Assembly (NCBI GenBank): GCA_034440635.1
Contig: JAOTON010001681.1
Location: 823,501-887,500, forward strand
DNA length: 64,000 nt
Direction of reading: 5' to 3'
DNA from: Lepas anatifera
Lineage: Eukaryota; Arthropoda; Thecostraca; Lepadidae
Below the pieces are notes generated by a model, which saw only the letters and a list, made by a program, of their open reading frames with translations, did not search any database and was not told the origin of the DNA. Every line of letters begins with the position of its first letter. The stretch's first letter is position 1. Made by a program: the position numbers and the translations under genes. Positions 22,837 through 33,859 of this stretch are shown piece by piece.

Positions 22837-23829
22837 CCCGTGGCCAGACTTGTTGAGTCGCGACTCAGAGTCGGAGTCGACTCAGAGTCGACTCAATTTT
22901 TGCTTGAGTCAGAGTTGAGTCGACTCAACTTCGTGTTTAGGTTGAATCGGAGTCGATTCAACTGGACAACCAGTTGAGTCGAGTCAGAATCGGAGTCGGC
23001 CTCCATGCTGTGAGTCAAGAGTTGAGTCGACTCAACACTATTTTCTTAACATAAGTGATCATATGACTGACATTTTTAAAATTTTCACATCTAATTTTGA
23101 AGGATTTCATCTTGCTATTTGGTAATAACAGGTAATTCATTATTCTCATATCCGCACTACACCCATGCCTGGATCAGTTGTTAGCAACACAAGTTATGTA
23201 AAATATAGTTAAAAAACACACACATTTGATAGTTTTTTCCGTTTAATCCTAGCAATGGCATGCAGAATCATACAGAAAAATGTGTGATTAGGCACAAAAA
23301 TCAGACTTTTTCAACTTTGAAAATGCTAACATCCAAAATCCTAAGCTCATTCTCATGCAAAAGGTAATTCACTCTTAGGAAACCACATCTTTATTTTCTA
23401 TTTTATTCCTTCCTTTGGCTAAAGCACTAAAAAACACAAATCAGCATCAGAAAAAGGGTACCAAAAATCTTATTTTGCACATAAGCCTTGAAATGGGTCG
23501 AAACGGAAACTAAAAGCTTCAATTATCTGCTTATTTCAAAGCACTATCTTGATTTGTCGTGGTTTGAGAACACCCACTGGTAGATAATAAAAACTGCCTA
23601 TTTACGGAAAATGGATATCAGTCCTACCTCTGGCGTAGCCTGAGTAATTTCAAACTGTGAAACTGATAAACTGAAAAATATACATCAATCCTCTCACTCA
23701 CAAACAACCACCGTCCGCTCTTCAAATTATGATGATGCCGATTATTTTAATTTACCACTCACACTACTGCCCCGCGCGCGCCACACTAGTCACAAAACGA
23801 TCATGGTGCGCAGCAAAATGCTAGTAGCC

Positions 23830-23879
23830 GTGTTATTCTGCCGAGCAGAACGCATACTAGTATGCCGGCAGAATAACAC
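23830..23879. repeat. nested hairpin
   Basis: Arms GTGTTATTCTGCCG and CGGCAGAATAACAC (14 bp, perfect) enclose another palindrome, GCATACTAGTATGC (23852-23865). Confidence 0.85.
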
Positions 23880-24429
23880 AGCTGGTCATTTAGGCTTTAG
23901 TACCCCGAAGGCATGATTACCTTAACATGGACCTGCAGATTTTTCTCACGCTTTTTGATCACGTGATTTTTAAAGTGCTATCCATCGTCAGGTTTGCGCT
24001 ATCCGAGGCTAGGTTCGTAATGTCTTCAATGCGCCATCTGTAACGTTTACGTGATTACTACAACATTTTCGGGAGGACAAGGCAAGTAGTATTTATTTCT
24101 AAGTTAAGTTCGTCACGGGATTGTTCAGAATCTTCTGGGGCAGGGATTGCCTCTCAAAATATCATATGTTCAAATATTGATTCCTGTTTTTTGCAGTTGA
24201 AACGTCGCTTATTGCTTCAATTATGACTGCTCATGAAGGACATGCCTTTAAAATGCAAAGCCATCAGGCCCTTCCTCATACTCACCCATAGGCGAAGGAA
24301 CCGGGGGGCCGGGGCCACTGCCCCCCCCACTTTTCTGTGATGGCCCCCCCGCAACTGAGATAAGAATATCAACAACTGTAATATCAAGCAAGAAACTCAA
24401 ACTGGCCCGATAGCTTGCCCCGGAACCCC

Positions 24430-25028
24430 GTTAAACTTACCTGTGCCCCTAAACTAAGTTGAGGTCCTATGGGTCGATTTTAAGGTCCCCTGAGCTTCTC
24501 GGGGCCCCTGAACTGACCTCTGATGCCATACGAGCTAATCTGGGCCCCTTGAGCTGAACTGAGCGCTCCTGAGATGGTTTGGGCAGCATGAACTGTTCTA
24601 GGATGCATAAACTGAGCTAGGAGCCGTGACCTTGAACAGGGCCCCGTGAGTTGGCCAGACCCTATATCCACCAACCTGGGGTTCCCCTGAGCTGAGCTGG
24701 GACCGTAAAGTTAATATTGTCCCTTGAGCTAATCTGGATCCCCCGTGGTGCACAGAAGACCCTAAACTTATCTGAGGCCCCTGCACAGTAATAGGGCCCC
24801 TGCCCTGAAATTGGGTTATACGTTTTAATTGAAACCCTGAACTGTTCTCAAACCCCATATATGCCGACGAGGGGCCCCTGGATGATCCGGGCCCTTAAGC
24901 TTATCTGGTTATCAGAGCTAATATGGGCCTCTGTGTTGAACTGAGGGCCCCTGAGATGGTCAGGGACCCCCTATAAGGCTTTACAGCCACTGGCCTGGCG
25001 GCCGTGAGATTAAATGGGCTCCTTGAGA
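24430..25028. repeat. degenerate GCCCCTGAGCTGATCTGG tandem units
   Basis: Units of about 20-30 bp with the theme GGGCCCCTGAGCTGATCTGG, strongly diverged. They continue after the nested element at 26610-27170, so the two blocks were originally adjoining. Confidence 0.8.
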
Positions 25029-25036
25029 TGTTCTGA

Positions 25037-26600
25037 GAGTGGCGTAGCCAGGGAAGGGGAGTCGCTGGAGTCCGCGGACCCCTTGGACTGACATTATGCA
25101 CTAAAAACACGAACACTGATCTCGGGGGCCCCTGAGCTTGGTCTCGGGGGGGAGGGTCCTTCCGAGCTTGGTCTCATGAGGCCCCCGATAATCGGTATCG
25201 AGGGCTCCAGAGTACCGAATACATTGATGTATTGATGTATTGATTTTGGGGGACCCCTGTGCTCACTCTCAGGGGGTCCCGAGCTTAGCCTCAGGGGCCC
25301 CTGAGCTTGGTCTCAGGGCCCCCGAGCTTGGTCTCAGGGGCCCCGAGCTTGGTGTCTGGGGGCCCTCCGAGCTTGGTCTCAAGGAGCTCCCAAGCTTGGT
25401 CTCAGGGACCCCCGAGCTTGGTCTTAGGGGTGCCCTCAAGCTTGGTCTCAGGCCCCCTCTCCCCGAGCTTAGTGTCAGGGGACCCTCGAGCTTGGTCTCA
25501 GGGGGGCATCCGAGGGAATCTGATGCATAGGGCTGACCGTATGTACTGAAAAACACAAGCATTGGTCTAGGGGGCCCCTGATCTTGGTCTCAGGGGCCCC
25601 CGAGCTTGATCTCAGCGCCCCCCGAGCTTGGTGTCAGGGGCTCTCCGAGCTTGGTCTCAGAGAACGCCCGAGCTTGGTCTCAGGGGACCCCCGGGCTTGG
25701 TCTCAGGGGCCCTGATCATCGGTATCGAGGGCTCCAGAGTACTGAACATTGATATCGGGGGTCTCCTGAGCTCGGACTCACGGACCTTTCGATTTTGGTC
25801 TCAGGGCACCCCAGAGCTTGGTCTCAGGGCCCCCCGAGCGTGCGGTCGCAGGGGACCCCTGAACTTGGACTCAGGGGCCCCGAGCTTGGTCTCGGGGTCC
25901 CCTCGAGCTTGGTCTCAGGGTCCCCGAGCTTGGTCTCAGGGGTTCAGGGCCCCCTTAGGGTGCCCCCGACTATTGAAATCGAAGGACTGATGAGGGAGGC
26001 ACGAGCATTGGCCTCAAGAGACCCAGAGTTTGGTCTCAGGGGCCCCCAGGCCTGGGTTCAGGACCCCCGAGCATCGGCATTGAGGGGCTCCAGAGTACCG
26101 ATCATTACTCTTGGGGGGCCTCGAAATATTGATCTTGAGGGCCCCGGAACATCGGCGTCGAGTTACTCCTGGGAAGAGCGCGAGCACGGGCCTATGGGTG
26201 CCCTTGAGCCTGATCTAAGCGGGACCCCGAGCTTGGTCTTAGGAGCCCCCGGGCATCAGTATCAAGGGGCTCTGGAGTATTGGTCTGGGGGAGCAATTAT
26301 TTTAGGGGCCTCCAAATGGTGATTTCTGAGGGCCCGCGAAAGTGTGGATGCAGTGATGTAGTCAAGGGGACCCTAGGCGTCCGCAGACCCCCTTGGGCAA
26401 ATCTGAACCACTGCAAAGGATTCTCTGATCACGGGGCCCCCAGAGTCAGTCTCAGGGGCACCTGAAGATTCGTTCTCAGGGCGTCCCGAGTCGGCCTCAA
26501 GGTATATAGGAGATGGGCCCCGGTTACTAAGGGGACCCCCGGCCTGGGGCCCCCGACGGTAGTCGGACCCCTCCTGGGCCGAATCCTGGCTACGCCACTG
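25037..26600 (+). mobile_element. 1.56-kb hAT element filled with minisatellite
   Basis: Ends (C)AGTGGCGTAGCCAGG (first base decayed to G) and CCTGGCTACGCCACTG are flanked by the TSD TGTTCTGA (25029-25036 and 26601-26608). Nearly all the interior consists of roughly 20-25-bp units of CCCCGAGCTTGGTCTCAGGG, clearest at 25100-25960. Opposite-strand frames through this array are repeat artefacts. No coding capacity. Confidence 0.9.
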
Positions 26601-26609
26601 TGTTCTGAG

Positions 26610-27170
26610 ACTCTATATCAGCCACCCTGGGACCACTAAGCCTAGCTGGGCCCTGAGTTAGTCTGGATACCCCTGTGCTTAACTGGGGCTCCTGATCTGG
26701 TATGGGGGCCTTGAACTCTTCTAGCTCGGCTAAGCTGGGGGCCGTGAGCTTGAATGAAGTCCCCTGAGCTGGTATGAGAGGGGACCCTATATCAGCCGAT
26801 CTGGGCCCCTGAGCTGAGCTAGCCTGTGCTAAACAAGAGCCCATGAGCTGGTCTGGGGCCCCTGAACTGTTCTAGTCATTGAGCTAAGCTGGGATCCGTG
26901 AGCTTCAACAAGCCCCTTGAACTGTTTTGAGACCCTACATAAGTCGAACTGGGGACCTCCGAGCTGAACAGGGCCCTTAAGCTAATCTGGCACCCTGTGC
27001 GAATCTGGGGCTCCCTGTGATGAGCTTCTAGGGGTCCTGTGCTTATGTAGGGTCCCATGATAAGCTGGTCCCGAGGATAATGCACTGGTCTGGGCCCTTG
27101 AGCTGACTGATCTGGGTTCCTGAGCCATGGTCTGGACCTTGGGGCCCTCCGAGATAATTTGGCGTCCCCT
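26610..27170. repeat. second half of the GCCCCTGAGCTGATCTGG unit block
   Basis: Same units as 24430-25028, for example GGGCCCCTGAGCTGAGCTAG, separated from them by the nested hAT. Confidence 0.8.
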
Positions 27171-27505
27171 GGGCGGCATAGGCATAGGAACCGGTGGTCA
27201 GGGGATACTGCCCCCCCTTTGAGGTGAGACCCCGCAACGAATATACAAATATCAGACGGGCCCGATAGCTTGTCTGGGAACGTTCAAGTTCGGTAGTACG
27301 TTGCCTGCAAGCCCCTGGAGGAGGAGCGCTTCGTAAAAAAGCCAAGGCACCTACTACCCGAGTGTTTCCAAATGAGTCCCGAGAACTAGGCCCAATCAAA
27401 CTCCATCCCATATCAATCCCAACACAAAGTATGAATCGGACATGGACTCCGCACCAAATGCCGAGCAACAGTCGTCCCTGAGCCATCGAAAGGCGCAACG
27501 TCTTT

Positions 27506-27658
27506 CGATGCCAGGGATATATGGCGTCGCCAACTCTTTCCCTGTTGGAGGGTTTCTTGGGAGGCGAATTGCTCCTTGTACAAGGAATCTGCCGTGCCTT
27601 AAACCCGGGTTGGTTGCGTGGAAAGCAAGGTTGCTAACCACTGTAACACCATGCTGGC
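27506..27658 (-). repeat. tRNA-derived SINE, head type I, diverged
   Basis: Read on the minus strand it has TTCCACGCAACCAACCCGGG, an ACAAGGAGCAATTCG linker, CAACAGGGAAAGAGTTGGCG and CCATATATCCCTGGCA, matching 5635-5816. The 3' tail is shortened. It lies inside hAT-D. Confidence 0.82.
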
Positions 27659-27834
27659 CATCAAGTACCTACATTGCACTTGCAGTCATGCTGGAACTCT
27701 GCATTTTAGGCATTGAAATGTAGCTAGGTGTATTTATTGTGATCAACATTTACCTAAATCAATCTCTAATGATGGAAAGAAGGGATCTGTAATAACCTAA
27801 ATAAATTTTCCTATTTTGTCATTAAATAAGTAAA

Positions 27835-28833
27835 TAGGGGAGAGTGTCCTGATTGCGCACCCCTGCCTAATTGCGCCACTCGCTACATCTTCCATCCAGC
27901 TGATGTCATCCTCACAAGAATATTTGTATCACAATGGGCAGTGCTAGATTTAGCTGTCATGGTTTTTTCCTGCCTGAGAGCTGAATGATGTAATTGTGTG
28001 AATTGTTTGAAAAATTATCTTAGTTTCCTTAACATATTTGGTATGAATAAATTGTGTGTTCCTGCTCCTCATCACTCAGGGACCCTGACTTCGGAAATTT
28101 TATCGTATTCATGGAACATTTCGCTTTCTTTTGTGCCATTCGCACTGTTTTTTTATAGCTTCAAATATTTGTAGAGCCGTTTTTGGATCCAATGAGCACA
28201 AGTCCTATTTGCGCCCCCGGCGGCTGCCCTGAATGCGCCAGGCAGGCGCATTGCGGAGCAATTATTGATGCATTACGATCATTTGCGCTCACACTTGAGT
28301 TTATGTATGTGAGCGCACAGTTGAATTACAAAGACCCGGATAAGCATTACTTTGAAAATTCCTAGAACGAGGTAAAATGTTTGGCAAAAGACAGTAGGAT
28401 GATAATAGTACAGCTCCAATAAGATCAAATCCGTGAGAGGCCAATCAGCCGAGGTACCATTAGGAACATTTATACCATACGATATCTACAAAAACGGTTG
28501 AGACATAAAGCAAAGCCCATGCGACGAGAGGCACACATAAATTCCAACAATACGCTTTTACCTGCATAACATCGTAGCAAAACAACAACGACGCAATTAG
28601 GACCATATGGAGGCGCTTTTGGGGCAGGGGTGTCCTTGTTGCGCCTTTTGTAGCCTTCCGGGGAAAAAAATTATTACAAATTGTACAAGTCGCGCAACGA
28701 CCTACAAAGGACAAAAACTTCCGGAGAAATGATCATTTATGACGTCTACAAAAAAACCAACATTGTAGGTCGCACACTCTCTTAGCAATTTAGTGTTTTC
28801 CTTAAGGTGGCACAATATGGGCACTCTCCCCTA
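27835..28833. mobile_element. 1-kb DNA element with TAGGGGAGAGTG termini
   Basis: TAGGGGAGAGTGTCC at the left matches the inverse GGGCACTCTCCCCTA at the right. The ends and the loosely matching flanks (TAAGTAAA and CAAGTTGA, 5 of 8) would fit a decayed hAT insertion; a TA-target family is the alternative. Frames at 28183-28365 and 28460-28714 show no known domain. Confidence 0.75.
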
Positions 28834-28917
28834 CAAGTTGATTAGGCATAGCGAAGTGAGGCTATTTGGTATTAAATCAGTGTCTGTAGTTTGCTAAACA
28901 GTTTTTAATTTTGTAAA

Positions 28918-29030
28918 AATTATCATTGCTTAGGGGCCCCGCGCCGGGGGGTGCACGTGCAATTTTACCTAGGACGAGGCGTGTATTCTTTGTGTAATAT
29001 GTTTTACTGTTAATATACGTGTATGGATCC
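28918..29030 (-). repeat. second copy of the 11448-11545 repeat
   Basis: Reverse-orientation match covering the same landmarks (CTAGGTAAAAT, ATTACACAAAG, TACACGTATATTAACAG). Confidence 0.75.
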
Positions 29031-29759
29031 AAATGTGATGAAAATGGCCTAAACATCTGTAAATATAAAAAACGCGCTCGTGGTAAAAAATTATTGAAAT
29101 CCTCCAAAAGGGCTTAACAATGTATTTCGTATTTGAAAAGGGTCTTGGTTAAAAAAACAATGTTTTTTTGCGTTTCACTATGACTTATTAGATCATAATA
29201 GGTACAACTTGAAATCATAGGGCACAATTTAATTTCTTAATCTTCCATATATTGACATCCTAGTGTGCATGCGTGTCTTATTGATACCAAAGGAGCTAAC
29301 TAATTTTTTTATAATTATAGGCCCTCGTGGACTGGGGCCCCCCTTGAGGTGGGCCCCCTCTAAGGTTGGCCCCCCACTTTTCAAACCGTTCCTACGCCCC
29401 TGTACTCACCTGTTCGCGATTAGCATCTATCTTCATTCCTATGCAGGAATAATTTCTGTCATGAATTAATGCATTGAAATTGGCATATTATTAAAGGAAA
29501 TGTGGAGTTAGATTAATGACATGAATAAATATACTGGATTTTGCATACTATTGAAGGAAATGAGCATTTTTCTGTGCATATTTTGCCACTATTCTGAGTC
29601 GGAATCGACTGTGACTCAATGCTGATTTGAGTCGGAATCGAGTCGGCTCACCATTTTCAACTCAGTGAGTCGAGTCAGAATCGGAGTCAGCCATTTAGCT
29701 GTGAGTCAGAAATGAGTCGACTCAAGAAAATTTGAGTCATCAACAAGTCTGCCCGTGGC

Positions 29760-30502
29760 CAGGTTGTAAATCGCACTGGCAACTAATACTGACGCATGTG
29801 TAATGGTTGCGACCCGTTGATATTGGACGTGATTCACAATGACAGGTAATCCATGTAAAAGAAAGAAACCTGAGTAGGTATAACACTGGCGAGCCAACCA
29901 AAAGTGAAACAGAACTGCAGACATAAACCGGGGGAGCAATACTTAGAGCTAATATAATAGCTAGTAGCTGTCAGCTATCACGTCATCCACCTCTGCCATA
30001 TTTAACTCTTGCACCAGCAAGGCTCCGGAGAGATTATTTTTCATCCGCAAATGGTTTCCGAATTTCGGCTCACATACTGGATGTTGTACGAAATCTGACG
30101 CCATCCAGTCGCTGCCTCTGCCATCCTCCACTCCGCTGGCCCGCGCAACAGCACAACGCAGTGCACTGCGAATTTTCTCTTCTTTCTTCAGTTGTAACAA
30201 ATTCAGTTGCCCTTCCCGACAATCTGGAGAGGGCTCTGACCAATGGACAAGTCTCGATTGTGAGACTTCTAGTCTCAGCTCCGGTTTTGGTGCATGACCT
30301 CACCCCATGGGGTGAGGTCAGGCTACAGCCTGACTTTGGTTTCGGCCAGGACTGTTGTCAGGGCCTTTTCAGAAGCTTGTGAACACCGGAACCCGAAATA
30401 AAAGCAGTGACTTTAGCCCCCTTAGTAGAAGCCACTGAGTACTGTTTTGTTAGCGCCATGCTTTGTCTAAAATATAAGCAATAGAGGTCGGAAAATGGAC
30501 TG
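29760..30502. other. no recognised gene; contains a 26-bp palindrome
   Basis: Short frames only. A perfect palindrome centred on CCCCATGGGG lies at 30295-30320, with TGACCT and AGGTCA as its ends. Confidence 0.5.
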
Positions 30503-30842
30503 AGCCCCCGGTGGCTCAATTGGTAGAGCGTTGGGCTCCGGCCCGCTGCTCAGAAAGATGCAGTGGCAGTGCATGTCCAGGCTTGGGATCAGTTCCCCTG
30601 AGACTGTCCGGTGCTCAATATTTGGCGACCAAGGTCGGCTGTTAACTGACTGATGAGAGGGTGACCTGGGCGGGGACGTCCCTGTGCTTTGTGGGACGTT
30701 AAACTTTGGCTTCTGAATCAACCCTGAATTGTGGCAGTTGCTGGGTCGGGGTCTTCGCGGCAAGTTCCTTGATGACTTTAGTGAACTTGGACTCCAAAAA
30801 CCGAACTGTAAACAACTTGGACAAAATTTATAAAAAGAAGAA
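30503..30842 (+). repeat. tRNA-derived SINE, second family
   Basis: The head GGTGGCTCAATTGGTAGAGC is followed by GTTGGGCTCCGGCCCGCTGC, a long body containing GTGCTTTGTGGGACGTTAAA, and an A-rich tail. It matches 37786-38158 end to end. Head and body differ from the 5635-type family. Box B is degenerate in this copy. Confidence 0.88.
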
Positions 30843-30937
30843 AGAAAAATTGTCTACGTATCACCGATGGGATTTCAGACTGAGCATGTATAACTAAGAA
30901 TATTGAGGTTTTGTAACAAAAGCAAATTATTTGCCAG

Positions 30938-31239
30938 CAGGGGCGCAGCCGAGCGGGAGCACAGGGGACACGTGCCCCCGTCGGTGCCGGAGTGCCTCTT
31001 TGATCGCTAGGCGGTGTACCCCGTTTGGGCTGCACCGCTCGAAATTTAGAGCGCTACGCCGTTGAACCTGGATGCAACTAAACCGCATGTAATAATTAAA
31101 TATTTTGTTTGACAACTTAATACTTTCTTGGTCACCTAGGTAATTCTGTCCTGTTTCAAAGCACCCGGGAAGAGTATGGGCTCCTAATCCACGTCCAGCT
31201 AGTGCCTCACCGTCGCCAATAATCGTACGGACGAAGCGA
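30938..31239. other. hAT-type terminus and unassigned sequence
   Basis: CAGGGGCGCAGCCGAGCGG at 30938 resembles the hAT-type ends found elsewhere in the window, but no partner end or TSD was found. Nothing else recognised. Confidence 0.4.
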
Positions 31240-31309
31240 TGCTGGGCCCCTTGAGTTCACCTTGTGCCCCTGAGCTAGTCTTAACCCCTTGAGCTGATCA
31301 CGTGCCCTC

Positions 31310-31990
31310 TGAGTCAATCTGGACTCTGGTGAGTCAATCTGGAGTCAATCTGGAGTCTAGAGTCTGGTGAGTCAATCTGGAGTCTGGTGAGTCAATCTGG
31401 AGTCAATCTGGTGTCTGGAGTCTGGTGAGTCAATCTGGAGTCAATCTGGTGTCTGGAGTCTGGTGAGTCAATCTGGAGTCTGGTGAGTCAATCTGGAGTC
31501 AGTCTGGGTCTGGTGAGTCAATCTGGAGTCAGTCTGGGTCTGGTGAGTCAATCTGGAGTCTGGTGAGTCAATATGGAGTCAATCTGTTGTCTGGGGTCTG
31601 GTGAGTCAATCTGGAGTTTGGAGTCTGGTGAGTCAATCTGGAGTCAATCTGATGTCTGGAGTCTGGTGAGTCAATCTGGTGTCTGGAGTCTGGTGAGTCA
31701 ATCTGGTGTCTGGAGTCTGGTGAGTCAATCTGGAGTCCGGAGTCTGGTGAGTCAATCTGGAGTCAATCTGGAGTCAATCTGGTGTCTGGAGTCTGGTGAG
31801 TCAATCTGGAGTCTGGAGTCTGGTGAGTCAATCTGGAGTCAATCTGGTGTCTGGAGTCTGGTGAGTCAATCTGGTGTCTGGAGTCTGGTGAGTCAGTCTG
31901 GAGTCTGGAGTCTGGTGAGTCAATCTGGAGTCTGGTGAGTCAATCTGGTGTCTGGAGTCTGGTGAGTCAATCTAGAGTCAATCTGGTGCC
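31310..31990. repeat. GAGTC minisatellite array
   Basis: Well-preserved units GAGTCTGGTGAGTCAATCTG, alternating with 11-bp GAGTCAATCTG and GTGTCTG steps. An open frame of 121 codons (31573-31938) is a by-product of a stop-free repeat. Confidence 0.93.
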
Positions 31991-32826
31991 CCCTCCCCTG
32001 AACAAACCATTGTGTCTCCTGAACCTATCCAATGATCTCTAAGTAAGTCTGATGCCTCCGAGCTTGCCTGGTGTCCCAATTGACTGTGTTAGTGCTCCTT
32101 GAGCTGGTCTGGCCCCCTGAATTGATTTCGTGCCTCCCGGAGTTTATCTTCTGTCCCCTCAGCGCATATGATACCTCTTTGGCTTATCAGGTGTCCCCAG
32201 GGCTGATAATTGACGTCTCCTTAGATTATCTGGGGTTCTCTTAGCTGGTCTGGCGCGCCCTGAGCCGACTTTATTTATCTATTTATTTATTCATGTAAAT
32301 GAGCAACAGGCATAACCCACTAATAGCTCGAGTCAAACAAACAAGTAAAACTTTGTACTTGTTGTACGTGTTGTAAAGACTTTGTATCCCCTGAGCTGAT
32401 ATGGTGCTCCCTGAGCTAATATAGGCTCATGCTCTGATCTGGGGAACAGGAGCTTATCTGGGCTTCTAATCTGATCTGGGCGCCCAACCCGATCGATCTA
32501 GTGCCCACTGAGCAAATATGTTTCCCCTGAGCTGATAGAATGCCCCCTGAGTCGATCTGGTACCTCCTGAGACATCATTGTACCTCCTGAGCCCATCTGA
32601 TGCCCTCTGAGCTAGTGCGATGCCCCTGAGCTAATCTGGTACCCTTTAAACTGGTTTGGGCCTCTTGAATTGATCATGTGATTTCCTGAGCAGCTTTGGG
32701 GCCCTGAGTGGAGCTGGGCCCACCGACGCTGATGAGGGCCCTTGAGCTGGCATGGGGCTCCTGAGCTGATTAAGAGCCCCCTGACTTGATCTGGTACCTC
32801 CCCCGAGCTGATCTGGGCTTTCTAGC

Positions 32827-32969
32827 AGTGTAACTGGGGGTGGGGCACCGGGGCACGGTGCCCCCTTAAATCATGAATTTTAACATTAACCATATGGCGT
32901 TGATTTGAAAGAAATGGGTCGGAAAGTTCCTGGTGCCCCCTTAAATTCGAACGTTCCGCTGTCACTGTC
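32827..32969. repeat. GGGGCACCGGGGCACGGTGCC repeat
   Basis: CAGTGTAACTGGGGGTGGGG at the left, then CCCTTAAATCATGAATTTTA and AACGCCAT-type sequence, closes with CGTTCCGCTGTCACTG. Its left part is repeated in reverse at 50764-50869. No clear TSD here. Confidence 0.7.
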
Positions 32970-33041
32970 TGGACCCCGAGTTGGTCGGGGGGCTACTGAG
33001 CTGATTCATTGGCCCCTAAACTTATATGGTACCACATGGGT

Positions 33042-33222
33042 GGGGGCGCGGTAGTGGAGTGGTCAGCGTAGCTGGCTTCCATTCAGCCGACCCGGGTTCA
33101 AGGCCCGGCGGCTTCCCTGAACAAGGAGCAAGCTGGCTCCCGAGAAACCCTTCCAACAGGGAAATAGTTGGCGACGCCATATGACCCTGGCAGTTGGTGC
33201 GTCGATAAGCCCCAAAAATCAT
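33042..33222 (+). repeat. tRNA-derived SINE, head type I, with 12-bp TSD
   Basis: Near-identical to 5635-5816, including box A TAGTGGAGTGGTCAGC and box B GGGTTCAAGGCC. Flanked by the perfect direct repeat TACCACATGGGT (33030-33041 and 33223-33234). Well preserved, therefore relatively young; it sits inside the GCCCC array. Confidence 0.93.
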
Positions 33223-33859
33223 TACCACATGGGTCAATCTGGTGCGCCCTGAGCAGCCCGGGGCTCCTGAGCTGATTGAGCCCCGAGCGGATGAGGGATC
33301 TCTGAGCTAATTTAGTGCCCCTGACTTAATCTGGCCTCCTGACCTGACTTGAGACCCTGAACTGATCTTGGGCCCAAAAGCGGATCTGGGTCCTGGGAAT
33401 GCCCTAAGCTGGTATGTGCCCCGGGTACCCTGAGCTGGTTGGGGCGCTGAGTTTGTGAGAGTACCTTAAGTTGGCCTGAGGCCCCCTGAGATGATTTGGC
33501 GCCCTAATTTGTTCTGGGGCTCCTTGAGCTGATTCAAGGCCCTATAAGCCTATCTGGGGACCATTGAGCTAGTATTATACCCCCATCTCTGGGGGCCACT
33601 GGGCTAGTCTAGTCCCTGGAGAAGCCTGAGCTGTTTTAAGGGCTCTGATCCACGTCTGGGATTCCCTGAGTTGGTCTCGAATAGATAGAAAATAAGAACA
33701 CAAGGCCAACTCCCATCATCTCGGGGGCCACTGAGCTAGTCTAGTCCCTGGGGGCACAACTGGGGGAAGCTGCTCTAGAGGGCTCTGATCCACACAAGGG
33801 GCCCCCGAGCTGGTCTTGAATAGATGGGGAATAAGAACAGAATGCCAACTCCAAGCGTA

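Larger units (their letters stand above)
24287..29402. mobile_element. 5.1-kb hAT element (hAT-D) nested in hAT-C
   Basis: The left end CATAGGCGAAGGAACC and inverse right end GTTCCTACGCCCCTG are flanked by the 8-bp TSD TACTCACC (24279-24286 and 29403-29410). No transposase was recognised. The interior holds degenerate GCCCCTGAGCTGATCTGG units, a nested hAT (25037-26600), a SINE and a TAGGGGAGAG element. A second left-end-like sequence in the same orientation at 27177-27290 has no partner and suggests an internal duplication or an older copy. Confidence 0.88.
22845..29751. mobile_element. 6.9-kb hAT element (hAT-C) with GAGTCGACTC ends
   Basis: Inverted ends CAGACTTGTTGAGTC and GACTCATCAACAAGTCTG are flanked by a perfect 8-bp TSD CCCGTGGC (22837-22844 and 29752-29759). 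The first 190 bp and last 155 bp are packed with GAGTCGACTC, GAATCGGAGTCG and similar palindromic steps. No transposase was recognised. Most of the length is a nested insertion (24287-29402); the remainder is about 1.8 kb. Confidence 0.93.
31240..33850. repeat. degenerate CCCCTGAGCTGATCTGG array
   Basis: A long block of diverged units of about 20-25 bp on the theme TGCCCCCTGAGCTGATCTGG, the same units that fill hAT-D. A sharper GAGTC-based array (31310-31990), a small element (32827-32969) and a SINE (33042-33222) interrupt it. At the right end a segment of about 130 bp (about 33585-33715) is tandemly duplicated. It may be the body of another hAT-D-like element whose ends I could not find. 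Confidence 0.75.

Noticed and set aside
25240..26322. Frames of repeated SLVSG/ELGLR in the 25-26 kb region
   Set aside because: Translations of the minisatellite filling a non-autonomous hAT element.
27177..27290. A further complete hAT element starting at 27177
   Set aside because: It has a left-end-like sequence only; no inverse partner or target duplication was found.
29961..30303. Overlapping minus-strand frames as a gene
   Set aside because: No recognisable domain, no splice signals, and short length.
31573..31938. 121-codon frame of repeated LVSQSGVWS
   Set aside because: A stop-free reading of the GAGTC minisatellite; no start context or flanking exon.
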